Positions 1 through 11,643 of a stretch of DNA of 64,000 nt are shown piece by piece. The DNA is from Allantophomopsis cytisporea. Taxonomy: Eukaryota; Ascomycota; Leotiomycetes; Phacidiales; Phacidiaceae. The first letter of the stretch is position 1. The number at the start of each line of letters is the position of its first letter. The notes beneath the pieces were generated by a model. It worked only from the letters and a program-made list of their open reading frames with translations. It made no database searches and was not told the origin of the DNA. The translations under genes were made by a program, and so were the position numbers. The stretch is from contig CP103034.1 of assembly GCA_024752435.1 (NCBI GenBank), forward strand, positions 248,001-312,000, given 5' to 3'.

Positions 1-296
1 AAAGCCCTCGATTTGAAAGTCCGCGAGCTCTGACATCTGCTGCTGCGGATAGAGGTCAGGATTAGATGTGGGCGTGTTGCCTTGCTGGCTCTGTGGAGGA
101 TAAGGCTGTTGCTGCTGTGATCCCGGCGCAGCCTGTCCCTGCTGTCCTTGTAGCCTTCCGTGTGATTGGCTCGGACTCGGGAGTAGGCTGGGGTCGATGG
201 CGGAATGGGAGTCTGCGGACGGGGAAAGGGAGTAATGGTGTGGAGGCATTTGTGGATATGGGGTCTGCGGATCCGTGTACCCATTTCCTTCTCGTC

Positions 297-329
<33 letters not shown>

Positions 330-3140
330 AAACCTGTTGAGGGTGCTGTAGCGGGCTCTGTGCTTGGTTGTTCGATTGTGGAAAGAGATCATTGAGTCCC
401 ATATCAAATTGCGGTTTTTGTCGCGCAGGTCGCGGCTGTTGTTGCTGTTGTTGCTGCTGCTGTTGCTGAGCTCGTCCAACACTCACCGATGGTGGAAATT
501 GACGTTGCTGAGATGACGGCTGCTGAGAGCCGCCAAAGTAGTCCACTTCTGTGTGGGAATTTGTGCGACGGGGCGCGGGCCGGTGATGAGAGCGGCTGTT
601 CAATCCAGATGATACTGTACTCGAACTAAAACCAGTCGTGCTCATGCACATTTGGACTGTGGCTTTAGACATTCGCTCGAAGGCATCGCGGCATGCTTCT
701 GCGGGTGGACATTTATCAATAAGATCTCCGAGGACAGACGTCGCTGCTAGAATAGTAAAATCTACTTCGTCCATGGTCTATAATAATTAGCGTCTTATAT
801 TTTCAGTAGCCGTGAAAAGGAATCCTTACCAATCTGCTCCTGACAATCGGAGAATGCCAGATGGCGTAAAGAAATGAAATACCAGCCATAAATAAATGAT
901 GTGTAGCCAGGAAGGTGTAGTTGACCAAGCAGACACGGTGTAGCATCCTGTACAATCTCAGGACTCTCTGACCTGCCTCAGCGACCTTTAAAAACACTCT
1001 CTCCTCGTCTTCTCTCAGTTCTCCATAGCCACTCATCCCAGGACTACCGGCACCAATCTCGCCTTCCATGTCGTATTCATTTTGGAATGCAGTAGGCACA
1101 GACAAACTCTGTCTATAAAGCATAATGACAGCTTGCCAATAGTTTAATTCTAGAAATTCTATGGAGAACGCAACTCCGGTCTGCGCCTTCGTTGGCGCGG
1201 ACTCTTTCCACTGCCACAAGCGACGATCAATATCAATACGCCAGGAGCGGAAAGAATCAAATTTTGAGAGGAAGGGTGAAGGTAGTTGGGTGTGCATGAA
1301 AGGATTGTGAACATTTGTGCCTCCAGCACGCGCAGCACTCGCCTGTTGATGTTGCAATACCTGTAAAATCTCGGACTGCAGTAAACGAAGACGGAAGTAG
1401 TGATGAGCGACAAGTTTGTATGTAGGCTTTGGAGGGTTGTCTGGGGGAGGAGATGGAGCGAGGAAGCCTGTTGGAGTGATAAACTCATCCTCGAGTAGAG
1501 AAGGGAACTCAGTTGTGACGACTTGATCCGTTATACCAAATGGACGACCAACGCAAGTACTGACTAAACGGTCGAGAGAATAAACACACCACCATAGCCT
1601 TCTTCTGAAATCTCTAATCCATTCTCTGCGACCTCTCTCACGTGAACTGTGCTCCTTCTTGCTATCACCTTCAATCTTGATATCAGTATGCAAGCCTTCA
1701 TCAAGTCCAGTGTCAATATCTTTTCCATCCTCATAGTGCAGTCCAAGATCGACAGCAAGTCTTACGGCCACACCAATAATATACCATAATCCAGGTGCAA
1801 CAGGTCGAAGCAATGCAAAGCCGGCTAGTAGCAAAACTGCTTGTAGTTCTTCCAGGCCACCTCCGAAGCCATCAGGTCTATCCGCAGCTCCAGGGTTGGC
1901 CAAACAAGCTTCCAAGTGCACAATAGCGCTGGCATGGTATTCTTCTGGTTGGCATTGCTGGTTTGAAGGTTTTGGACGCTTCGCATTCGGGCTTCCCTTC
2001 TTCTGTTCCTCGGGCTCGGAGGCTGAGTTTGAATCGCCCAGTACAATACCCGCACCAATCGCAAATACAATATTCAACATATATAATTCTCGTGGACCTC
2101 TGACCATCTCTTTTTCCGACCCATACGCATTATGGAACATTTTCATGAATTCTCCGCGATGAAGGATCGGTACTTGAGGATTCGCATGTTCAAAATATAA
2201 CTCCACAAGCTTAGTGCCCACTTCCTTATCCGGGAATGGAGCTTGTTTGATCGTGGGCTTCGTGTGCAATCCAAAGAAAGAATCACGCATCGAAGTGCCT
2301 CCACCAGTTGCACCCGCCGCAGCCTTGTTCGCAGCAATTGGTCCCGACGGTCGTACGCCCCCCTTCTCACTATTCGACCCCGAAACACTTGATTTGACGG
2401 CAGCGAAAACAACTCTGGCGAATGATATCCCAGATGTCGAGCCAAGGTATCGTGGATCTGAAGCACCCTGCACAGACACCATGCCAATGTTGGATACCAT
2501 CTTATTGACTCTCTCGGACTCATCCTTGTTCTTACGCCATGCATCATCTTTCTGCGATTGCGCCCGTACCAACGCCCCGGGCTGTTGCTGGTCTCCATTC
2601 TGTGGAGGAACCTCCTCGATAGGCGTTGGAACAGCCTCAGCACTGGGTTTCGTACCAGTATCCAGGACCTCCGCCGGCGCAAAAGTAATATTATTCGTTT
2701 TCAGAAGGTCTTCAAGGTATCCCACCCTGGTTTCGAGGTAATAAACATAACTAGAGACGTCAGTAAGCGCTGTGAGCGCCGCGAGCGCGGAAAACGTACC
2801 TTCGGGGAATTTCTCTTTTCGTAATCGGGTCATATCCCACACACTTCACACTGGCCTTCTCGCAGCTGGCACAGGACGGTAGTCTCTGATCGCATCGATT
2901 CTTCCTCAGCCGGCAGCGATTGCAAGCACTAACGTTCCTGAACGAGCTGCTCTGTCCACTGGTTGTAGGCGCTGCTACTGGGGTGACAACAGCGACGTCA
3001 GCAGCCGGCGGCGAAGGGCCTGGCAAAGGCGCATCTTTAATATCTTGTATTGGGGATTTGGAGTCGGGCGGCGAATGGCGCGGTCGTTTGGAGGGGTAAC
3101 CTCCTCCGGCTGCTGATGAGGTGGGCGATCTGGGATTCAT
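1..3140 (-). CDS. Zn2Cys6 transcription factor, PPR1/UaY type (3' end outside window)
   Basis: Nuclear transcription factor, partial at its C-terminus. Three exons are visible: 3140-2800, 2750-830 and 777 to beyond base 1; the introns (2751-2799 and 778-829) have GT..AG ends and keep the frame. A binuclear zinc cluster has cysteines at residues 73, 76, 83, 90, 93 and 100 (CX2CX6CX6CX2CX6C). It is followed by the linker EIPRSYVYYLETRVGYLE, made only after intron 1 is removed, which matches the linker and dimerisation coiled coil of PPR1 and UaY. The middle exon carries a fungal-specific transcription factor domain (for example RRRLWWCVYSLDRL). The last exon has the segment CPPAEACRDAFERMSKAT, then a glutamine-rich tail with two poly-Q runs. 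PPR1 and UaY control pyrimidine and purine use, but the target genes here cannot be inferred. The neighbouring MFS gene lies upstream on the same strand. Confidence 0.88.
298..468 (-). repeat. CTG/TTG trinucleotide tracts encoding poly-glutamine
   Basis: Two coding microsatellites lie in the last visible exon of the Zn2Cys6 factor. One is about ten CTG units at 298-327; the other is mixed CTG/TTG units at 436-468. On the minus strand they read CAG/CAA, giving runs of about 10 and 11 glutamines. Poly-Q in this position is common in fungal activation regions and is prone to length change between strains. Confidence 0.9.
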
Positions 3141-5332
3141 GGTGCGCTGGGTGCGCCTTTCTTATGCGATTGTGCCCTCAACCATCTCCATCGCCTTGCT
3201 GAACTTCTCGAGTATTCAATCCCTTCTCCTTGTCGCTATCCGTCCGGCTTCTTTGTGGTGAGGAGGCGTGAAAGGTGAGGTGCGTTGTCAATATTTGAGT
3301 TCTGGGTTTTGGTGGCTGACTGATTGCGACGGACCGTTAGTCGTTAGGTGATATCTTTCGTTGCTCTGGTCAGTGCTCGACAAGATCGGCGGCGGGATAT
3401 TCTTGATAGATGACAGCGGCATCCTATGACGGAAACACTTATGTATATACAGAGGTCTATTCTTAAGTTGGAGCAATTTTTACGTTTCTCTTTTGGAAGC
3501 TTACACCTTTTGTTTCGTCCTTTCTGTATTTTCATGCTTGGCTTATCTGCTTTCGGCGGGTGTGAGAAGGTCGAGTTTTATGTAGCAGGGAACCGCAAAA
3601 TTTGTACCGAGCATTATTAAGATACGAGAGGTTATCAGGTGAAGCTGGGTAAGTACGTAGTAGTGTCGGACTTGACAAAAAAAAAATCAATGAAGGCGGC
3701 TTTGGCGCGACAGGCGTCTACTAAACACCTCCCAACTTCGTCCTCTTGATCAATCTAGCCTCATGAAATCTCTTGCTACCTGGAGTTATTTAGTAGTCGT
3801 TAGCTATTTCGTTATCATAAGGTCGAGAGTAAGTCGCAGCTATGGAAGCTAAGCAATTGATCTAGTAGGGAAGATGCGAACATACATACATACAATACCA
3901 TTATTGTTGTTAAGCCTCTACACAATCTTCACAAGCTACTCATGTCCTCCATTCTCTCGTAGCTGACAGTCTAGGATCTCCTGCAATACAGCTATCCGGA
4001 TTCATATCCAGCATGTCGAGCTCTCACAACCCTTCACCATAACACTCGATACAAAAATAATCCATCCCCATTTCGCCTATCTAGGAATGTAGATAAGGAG
4101 CACGCCAACCAATCACCTTCCAAGTTATCGCCCAGCAAGACTAGACGCGGGGATCAAGCACAACACGAGTGGCTTACGGCCTCCCGAAACCGCCAAAAGG
4201 GACAAGGGACCTCCTCATGTGGTAAAACGAGGCCTGGTAAGACATAGACCCGGTTTACCGTTACGAGGAAAGAGTCCAGATGGAATTCCGGAGAATCATG
4301 CGAACACGTCTTGAACGGATTTGAAGCGGATTGGTCGCCCTGTGTGCGGATACGCGCACTTGTGTCTCGTATGAAAATCATGGTGCGTGGAAGTGGCAGG
4401 GCAGGCGAGCCAGGAGATTTCCCCGGGTCCAGCCAGCAATGCACCTCACAAATCAGCAAAGACCGTGTTTCTCCCAAGGACGAGGCTGTGAGATGAGACG
4501 ACACTTCACTGATGGCATGGTGTCAAAAAGATACGGGACAGAGGCAGCTCAGCCTGCTCCCCTACTCCACACATATGGACCTTCTTCTCGTAGCTGGCTA
4601 AAGTACCATGCAATTCTAAATCTTATGGTCATCATAACAATTATACACGTGGAAAGAGAAGGTAGTGCAATAAAGAAGCAGACTCTTGGTAAGCATAAGC
4701 ATTCCGCTGTAGATAAGATGAAGATGCAGAGCTAACTGAAGGTACTTGTAACAAAATAATGACAAAATGATGTTTGATGACTCCTGACGAATGCTGTGGT
4801 ATCTATCTTTATCCCTGAAACCCCCGAAAATATAAATATGACGCCGTATTGTAGGGGGGGTATGATAACCCCCTCTTCTCCTTCTACCTAAGATATCCCC
4901 GGTTGACCTTCTCCAATATTCCAATAATCAAAAATACACGATGGGATCTTTCCCCAAAGATTCCCTCAGCCTCTAACGAAAAATTTGTTTTGTCTTTCCT
5001 TTTCATTTTCTCTCTCATACCAATCCCCTGGTATGAGACCCCCCCCCCATAAAAGCAAAAACTCCAGAATGATTTTTTTCAACATGAATTGACCAGATGA
5101 CACACGATGAAGAAAGTCGGAAAATAATGAAATGTAAGGAAAAGGAGCCGCGGAAGAGATATTAGCGAAAACGAAGATGTTGGGAATGCCCCAAAGTGCG
5201 CCATGCCTATGACGATGTTTCCATATATAAACTTCCAATAAGAGATATTCGTGATGTCGTTGCAATAGTGAATATTACATAGCTGCGCATGTGTAGACGT
5301 TTCATCTCCATCGGATGTCATGTCGCACAGCC
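3141..5332. other. Intergenic: promoter of the Zn2Cys6 gene and 3' flank of the MFS gene
   Basis: No convincing coding frame was found. Both flanking genes are on the minus strand, so the left part should hold the promoter and 5' leader of the transcription factor and the right part the 3' end of the transporter gene. There are T- and A-rich runs (for example about 3676-3685) and a C run near 5041-5049. I recognise no specific regulatory site. Confidence 0.6.
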
Positions 5333-7640
5333 TTAGTAGGCTTTACCTTCCTCATACTCTTGGACGACAACCTGCGACGGGCGTCTGCCAATTTCGGTCG
5401 ATCGATCGAGCATAAGATCTGCAGCCTCAATTGCTTGCTCAAGGGCAGTGTGGTCGAGTGCGTGATCCAAGTGGGCGGCCTCCTGGTCACCCTCGTCGGC
5501 CTTCTCATCCATGCGTCCACCAACGTCCGACATGTACATGCTCAGAACAGCTCCAAGAATTGCTACGAGCGCGCTGCACCACCAGGCCAGACCAGAGTAT
5601 CCAAGTTTCAGACCAGCCGTGTACAGCAGACCTGATACGGTAGGACCAAAGGCGCGAGATAAACTGGCTGTGGATGCCGCAACGCCGTTGATGGTGCCGA
5701 GTAAGAGAAGAGACGGTGCGGAATTTGTGAGCAAGATCGCATTGGCAGGGTATGCCAGCACTGCAAAGGTGATCTTCCAGATGAGGATTCCATAAACTCC
5801 GACGAGACGCAAGCTATCCGGCAAGAGAATCAGGTATGGGACGGTGAAGTACAGAACAGGATATGATATGGCAATCAATCTGAAAGTCTTCAATTCGCCG
5901 AGGTGACGAACGACAAATGGGAACAGGAAGATCTGCGCAACCATCGAGTAGAGACCCTGCATGGAGAGGATGATGCCAACCTGTTTTGTGGGCAGACCGA
6001 AACCGCCTACAAACTTGAAAGGCAGTTCGCGCGGAGTGTGGGTGTCGGGGGTGCTGAGGAGCACAGGCATCATTTGGTCGAGAGTCATTGTATGGCTGGA
6101 GAGAAGCAAACAAACGGTCAGTCATGATCTTGATAACTCTTAATTTTTCTTGGGTGCGTGTTTTGGCGACTTGCCCAGCTGCGCATGCAACTCGACACTT
6201 TGGGATAGAACTTACTAAGCCAGAATTCCATAGCCGATAATGTTGAGGACAACTTGCTTCGTGAAAGCCTTGCGCACCGCGGGCTTGCTTGGAGCTGTCA
6301 CAATCTCATAATGATCTTCATCTTCATCAATGTTGTTGTTACCGTTGAGGCTGAGTGGTTCCTGGGGTTCTGAGCAGGGTGTCACGACGGGGAGTTGCGG
6401 CGAGCCATCCGTGGTGCGGTATCCTGGCGGTTGCTCATCACTCATCAAGGACTGGACTTCCTCGTAAACTCCAAATTCGTCCTCCCGGGCTGATTTATTT
6501 GTGCACTTGCGCATCTTGGTGAGCAACCAGTTCCCCACTTCAATGCCGATATCTCGACGGTGCTTCTTCTCCGCATGCGTTTCCTCGAGGAACAAAACGC
6601 CAATCACAACGCCAATGGCGAGAATAACTGTGCACACCAGGTTTGGTAGCAGATACGGGAATCGTTCGAAGATAGTGCCTGTAGCAAAGAGGGTCGGGTA
6701 GCTTTTACACGGTTCCGCGAGTGCGCCTCCGATGGTCGGTCCAAGAATCGATCTATCACAATATGATCAGTCATGCTGTTGATTGAGAAGCGACGTGTAC
6801 CTGCAGCACGGAACGGAGAACAGAAAATAAACTTACCCAAGACACCAAACGAAAGGCATAATGGTGTATGCGCGAGCTGTTATGACAGGTCAGCTTCTGA
6901 AAAAATTTCTTTCTCCTATTATTCTTCATATCTCAAATTTCACTTTTTGATATCGTCATCGGCGTCATATTGACGCTGATTTGCCTTGGGGAGGGGCCAA
7001 CTTACGTTGATGTTCCTTAACAGTAATCATTTCTGCAACGGTAGTCTGCAGGACTCCAATGTTTCTGCATCTCCGTTAGCATGCGCGTCCTTATTCATCA
7101 ATCTCCTTTTTTTTTCTTCTTTTTTTTCATGCGTATCCTGCTGTGCTTCCTTCCCCTTGTCGACGCAAGGGATCGCCAACATTTGAAATGATAAGTTTTT
7201 CCACGTACCCGTTCAACAGACCACCCAATGCGCGGGCCAGAAGGGCCACCGGCAAATTGGGGGCAAAACCGAAGAGCAACATGCTCAAGGCAGTACCTGC
7301 CAGACCAGTGAGAAGGACTGGCTTTCGACCAATCCTGTCACTCAATCTCCCCCAAACAACTCCAGTTGAGAATTCGGCAAAGGCAAAAGCAGATGTGACC
7401 ATTCCAGCGTACACGGCAATTCGGGAGTTGTCAGCCGTGATCTTGAAGCTTTCGACCATGTAATAGATGTATGGAAATATGGACATGAAGGCAATCGGCT
7501 CGCAGATCCGACATAATGCTATGAACCCATTAGCAATCACCCGTCGGCTAGGAGCTCTTCCATGTCATACCTAGGATGAAGAGCTGCTGCTTCGGGAATG
7601 CAGCATTTTGGTGCCCATTATTGAGAGCGCGGGGCGACAT
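5333..7640 (-). CDS. Major facilitator superfamily transporter (DHA1, ZIFL/YCR023C-like)
   Basis: Polytopic membrane transporter of 592 residues in six exons: 7640-7571, 7518-7209, 7064-7006, 6876-6837, 6752-6216 and 6095-5333. All introns are GT..AG and the frame closes exactly. The short exons are supported by continuity of conserved sequence, for example LLNG joined to NIGVLQTTVAEM, and VWCLG joined to SILGPTIGGALAEP. The N-terminal half carries MFS motif A (GRLSDRIGRKPVLL) after the second predicted span. A long hydrophilic central loop (about 6280-6560, with KKHRRDIGIEVGNWL and an acidic stretch) separates the two six-span halves. This layout resembles the drug:H+ antiporter-1 family members related to zinc-induced facilitator-like proteins and yeast YCR023C; the substrate is unknown. 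No metabolic cluster adjoins it. Confidence 0.9.
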
Positions 7641-9300
7641 GTTGTGAGACTCAGGCGAGTGTTGTACAAGCACGAGTGAAGGGATAGTGGACGGTTGTTT
7701 GAAAAACTCGATATGTATCTTATATCTCCAAGGATATATGAGGATGTGGTATGGGATTTCTGGGCAGTTATGTTGAACTGATGAGAAAGTTCAAGTGATC
7801 AAAAGGTATAGTCGTTTCTGAAGTCCAAGGCCGGCTGTACTTCTTTTATATCTCTTCTTCGACTTCAACGAAGTGATACGAGGTAGGTTGATATATGAGA
7901 GGAAGGCAGAGTATTTGTGGGCGAGGACTGTTGACCGGGACAATGTGTTTCGACTTCTATGATGTATGAAGGAGGAGCTATGAAGTTGATGGTAGATGAG
8001 AGGCAGAAGGAAGAGAGAATACTTCAGCAGCCGTGGGGATGCGGCATACATTAAGTAGATCATGTTGCTGACCGCCAATACAACAGCATATTTGTAGAAG
8101 CGTTACGGGTGCTGGTGTTAGTGTCCGGAAGTAGATTGGCGGTGACGGTGAAGGGGTGAGTATGTGATGTACTAGCTGACGGGCCGCTGGGAGTCTGTGT
8201 GTATGTGTGTGTGAGAGAGAGAGTGAGTTGGATGTGAGTAAGTGCGTGTGTGTGTGAGTGTCTGTGATTGTGTATGGAGAGTTGCAAGCATGAGTGGTAT
8301 GTTTGGTATGGTATGTGTTCATACGATAACCTACGAAAGTGTCGTACCTTACCTGCAAAAGCCGTAGGGCAGCGGATGATGAGGATAGCAGTGCGTAAGT
8401 TGACCGGGATGCTAGGATGACCTAGGATGAGCCAGGGCACCAGGCCAGGGTCCTTTTGTGGAAGGGAATCTACTATAGAAGACGTGAGAATCCTTGAGAG
8501 AGTCCTGGGAACTCTCAGCATCCTGAGCATCCTGGGAATCTTGGGAATTGCTGGGAACAGAGCTTGGGCGATTGGGGGAGGGGCAGGGATGTGGTAATTT
8601 TAGGTGGAGGTTGAACGGTGTTTGAATGATGACTGATGGAATTGCTGTGGATTTGGGGGGATACGAAGGTGAAAAAAGGGATTGTAGGGCGATGATAGGA
8701 CGAAAGACCATTTGAAGTTTCCCACGTAAAAAAAATGTCAAAGCATCAAACAAGCATGAGCTTAGACTGCAACGCCTGACGCCAACGCCATGTCAGGCAC
8801 CGGCACTGGATGTCTGACTTCTGGCATTGGCTTCCTGGCTCCCCGTACTTCTTGGGGATTTTTGGAAATCAGAATTCTTTTTTTCTGCTGCTTCCTTTCC
8901 CCCCCCCCCTCCCTCCCTCGAGGTTTTGGGTCGCCAGCCACTACACCAAGAGCTGCATGAAAAGGGTGGAAGTATACATTCGATAGAGAGACATCACGGA
9001 TGGAGTACATAGAGTACGATATACGTGCATTACTGCTGATGTGCTAAAAGGAGTGTGCCGACCCGCTCGACTCCTCTGTTAGTTCATCCGGTCGCTCATC
9101 ATCGAGATTGGGGTATGGAAACATTCTTGCTCATGCTGATGCCGAGTATCTCATCTATCTACGGTAGTTACGTATCTTTGGTTCATGCTCCGAGTGCTGG
9201 ACTCTCTATGCACAAACATTCTATTTCGTCTTCCCCTGTCTCCTCTCTCGGCCATTGCACTAAGCACGGCGCCAACATCATGAAAGAGACCACCTTTGGA
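7641..9300. other. Intergenic: MFS promoter and low-complexity DNA
   Basis: First part of a gene-poor 12.9-kb block. It begins with the promoter of the minus-strand MFS gene. Around 8193-8268 there is an irregular GT/GA microsatellite. Homopolymer runs (C run near 8899-8909, A run near 8728-8734) and imperfect GGAATC/CCTGGGA repeats near 8510-8550 are present. Frames of 60-150 codons exist on both strands but are compositionally driven by these repeats and have no recognisable domain. Confidence 0.5.
8193..8268. repeat. GT/GA-rich microsatellite
   Basis: Alternating GTGTGT and GAGAGA blocks interrupted by GAGTTGGATGTGAGTAAG. It lies about 550 bp upstream of the MFS start codon, possibly within its promoter. 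Confidence 0.8.
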
Positions 9301-9635
9301 CCACCGAGAGGGACCACAAAAAGCTTCTAGTGTAACGGTTAGTGAGTCTAGTGATGTTCGAGAGAAGGATTTGCGGCGAATCTAACAACATAGTGATGTC
9401 TTGCCCAGTCAAGGCGGCCAGGACAGGGCATCATCGAGAACGACAGGCGACAGGCACAGGGATTGTTATGGTGATTGGCGTTGAAGAAAGCGAAAGGTAG
9501 AGATATTACTCCAAGCACAGGCACATACAGGCACACCACACAGACATTGGAGATATGGGAAAGAGCTTTTTAAGTGGTAAGGAATTAATATACGATGGTA
9601 CATGTACATGGTGAAAGACTTGAAGAGGACGGTCA

Positions 9636-9650
9636 TAGTAGTAGTAGTAG
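9636..9650. repeat. TAG trinucleotide repeat
   Basis: Five tandem TAG units in non-coding sequence. Confidence 0.8.
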
Positions 9651-9826
9651 TCATATGTACTCTGTAGGTCCAAGGTCCAAAGGTCCAAGTACATATTGAC
9701 AGGCATAGACGTGCATATTGATGACGGGGGCTGCGGTGTCGTGTACCGGGAAATGGGCTGCGCGTAATGTGTGCGATCAGGGAACCAGGAACATTAGCTT
9801 CCTCCCTGCTGCTGAACCTTTCAACA

Positions 9827-9856
9827 GAGAAGAAGAAGACGAAGAAGAAGAAGAAG
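9827..9856. repeat. GAA trinucleotide repeat
   Basis: About nine GAA/GAC units, purine-only on the plus strand, in non-coding sequence. Confidence 0.85.
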
Positions 9857-10104
9857 CAAGCAACCACCTGAACCTGAACCGGAGGAAAAGCATATTCACA
9901 CAGCCAAGCTAGCAAGCTGCAAATGCAAGAGTACAAAATACAAACGCAGAAACATACAATAATAACATTCCTTACTCCGTAATGCGCATCTGAGTCGAGT
10001 CCGAGCCACGAAATCCACCCCCATCTCCCATCTTGACCCCTCCCCGTCAAGAAGTCTCAAAGAGATGAGCGCCAGGAGGGCGAAGGTTGAATTGAGGTCG
10101 AGGA

Positions 10105-10150
10105 TCATTCATGATCATGATCATGATCATGGTCATGGTCATGATCATTC
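10105..10150. repeat. Tandem TGATCA-containing palindromic array
   Basis: Repeated ATGATC units, each containing the self-complementary hexamer TGATCA, followed by two ATGGTC variants and a final ATGATC. Because the unit is nearly its own reverse complement, the array can form hairpins on either strand. Confidence 0.85.
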
Positions 10151-10329
10151 ATTGTGAGTCAGTCAGCGAAGAACCGAAGAACTCCGAAGAAGGCCCCATT
10201 CTCATCTTGATCCTCCATGTGTTGTCCTTCATGTCTGAATTACTCTTACTCGTGTCTTACCCTATAGACGGAGCATAGTACAAAGGATATATCATTATGA
10301 TTCTCAGTTGCCCCTGTTCGGCCCAGCAG

Positions 10330-10352
10330 GAGAGGGAGAGAGAGAGAGAGTG
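10330..10352. repeat. GA dinucleotide repeat
   Basis: Purine-only GAGAGG/GAGAGA tract in non-coding sequence. Confidence 0.8.
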
Positions 10353-11604
10353 AGTGGGTAAGCGAAGCACCAAAAGGGTGTGTGCGTGTGTGGGCGCGTG
10401 AGTCTCGGTTCTACCATACGTATCACGAAGTCTGTACGAACGTCAATCTTCCAAATGCCCATTGTCTGCCCCACTTGTCGAGAAAGTAAGGTTACAGCTG
10501 AAATGATTGATTGAGTGATCTCTACACGGAAACACATGTAGCTTATTGTACAAGACCTGAGTTCGGGGTAGGGTCCGGTCCGAGTACTCTATGTATGTAT
10601 TGTACAAGTCTCTTCGCAGTGACGAGGATATCTACACAGGCCGCGGTACATTGCTCTATTGGAAAAGTCAGTTTGCCTATAGTATATTGATTTGATATTG
10701 GCCAGCCAGGCTGGAAACCATCTGACTTTCACCATGGAGAGTTTAATGTCGGGCGACAGTGACGAGTCACCTTTTCGAATAGACTGGCACAAGGAAATGC
10801 ATTCTGCTGATCGACGACATTCATTTGTTGTGTACTTGAGTCGCGAGAGTTCGGTGACCCCTTTCCTTGGCCTTTTTCAACTTCATCTCAACTGCTGAAT
10901 CTTCAGACTCTGCCTCTGCTGTTTTAGTAACACAACGCCGAGATGGAGCATTAGATGCTACGATGATGCTATTACAGTACCTGGTATTAACAACAAGTGG
11001 CAACCTGTAGGCAGAGCATACATATGTAGTCTCTCTACGATCGCATTGTCTCCATATTTTCAATAAACATGGGTATATACTGTACGTAGTATGCACAATA
11101 GTAAGAAGATGTGGGATTTGTATCTTTTTCCTTGCCTTGGACGTACTCTATATGCCATGTCGGCCGGGGTAGAGACACGATAGGGTATGAATCTACCTTG
11201 CCTCTCTACTCTATTACCCTCGTCTTCATCTGTGAATCCGGAGGGAAATGCCTACATCAATTACCCCACTACTTCGTGTGCGTGTATCTGTAAGTGTGTG
11301 ATACATTTTCAAACGACAGCAAATGGAACGTCATGTATGAATGTTACTACGAATAACCATCATCCGAATCCTCATCCAAATCCTTTCCCCCTTCCATTGC
11401 AATAACTCGCATCACTCCCACTCTCCGCAAAAATTCCCGAAGCTTCCGTTCTAAGCGGCCTCACCCAAGTCTCACATCGTAACTATCATTCCTCTCAGGC
11501 GTCAACGTATAACCACAACCAAGTCTGCTTAGCCAATTATGCTGGTTGGATGCGCGGTTCTACAGTACATGTTCTTTATCCATACTGTTCAATGTACAGA
11601 GAGG

Positions 11605-11643
11605 ACATACATACATACATACATAATATCCTACCTACCTACC
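11605..11643. repeat. ACAT and CTAC tetranucleotide repeats
   Basis: About five tandem ACAT units followed, after a short spacer, by CTAC units. ACAT/ATGT steps recur many times across this non-coding block. Confidence 0.75.

Noticed and set aside
9466..10050. 194-codon minus-strand frame
   Set aside because: Its sequence is produced by microsatellites (TAG, GAA, GT) and contains Phe, Thr and Cys runs with no domain or conserved look.
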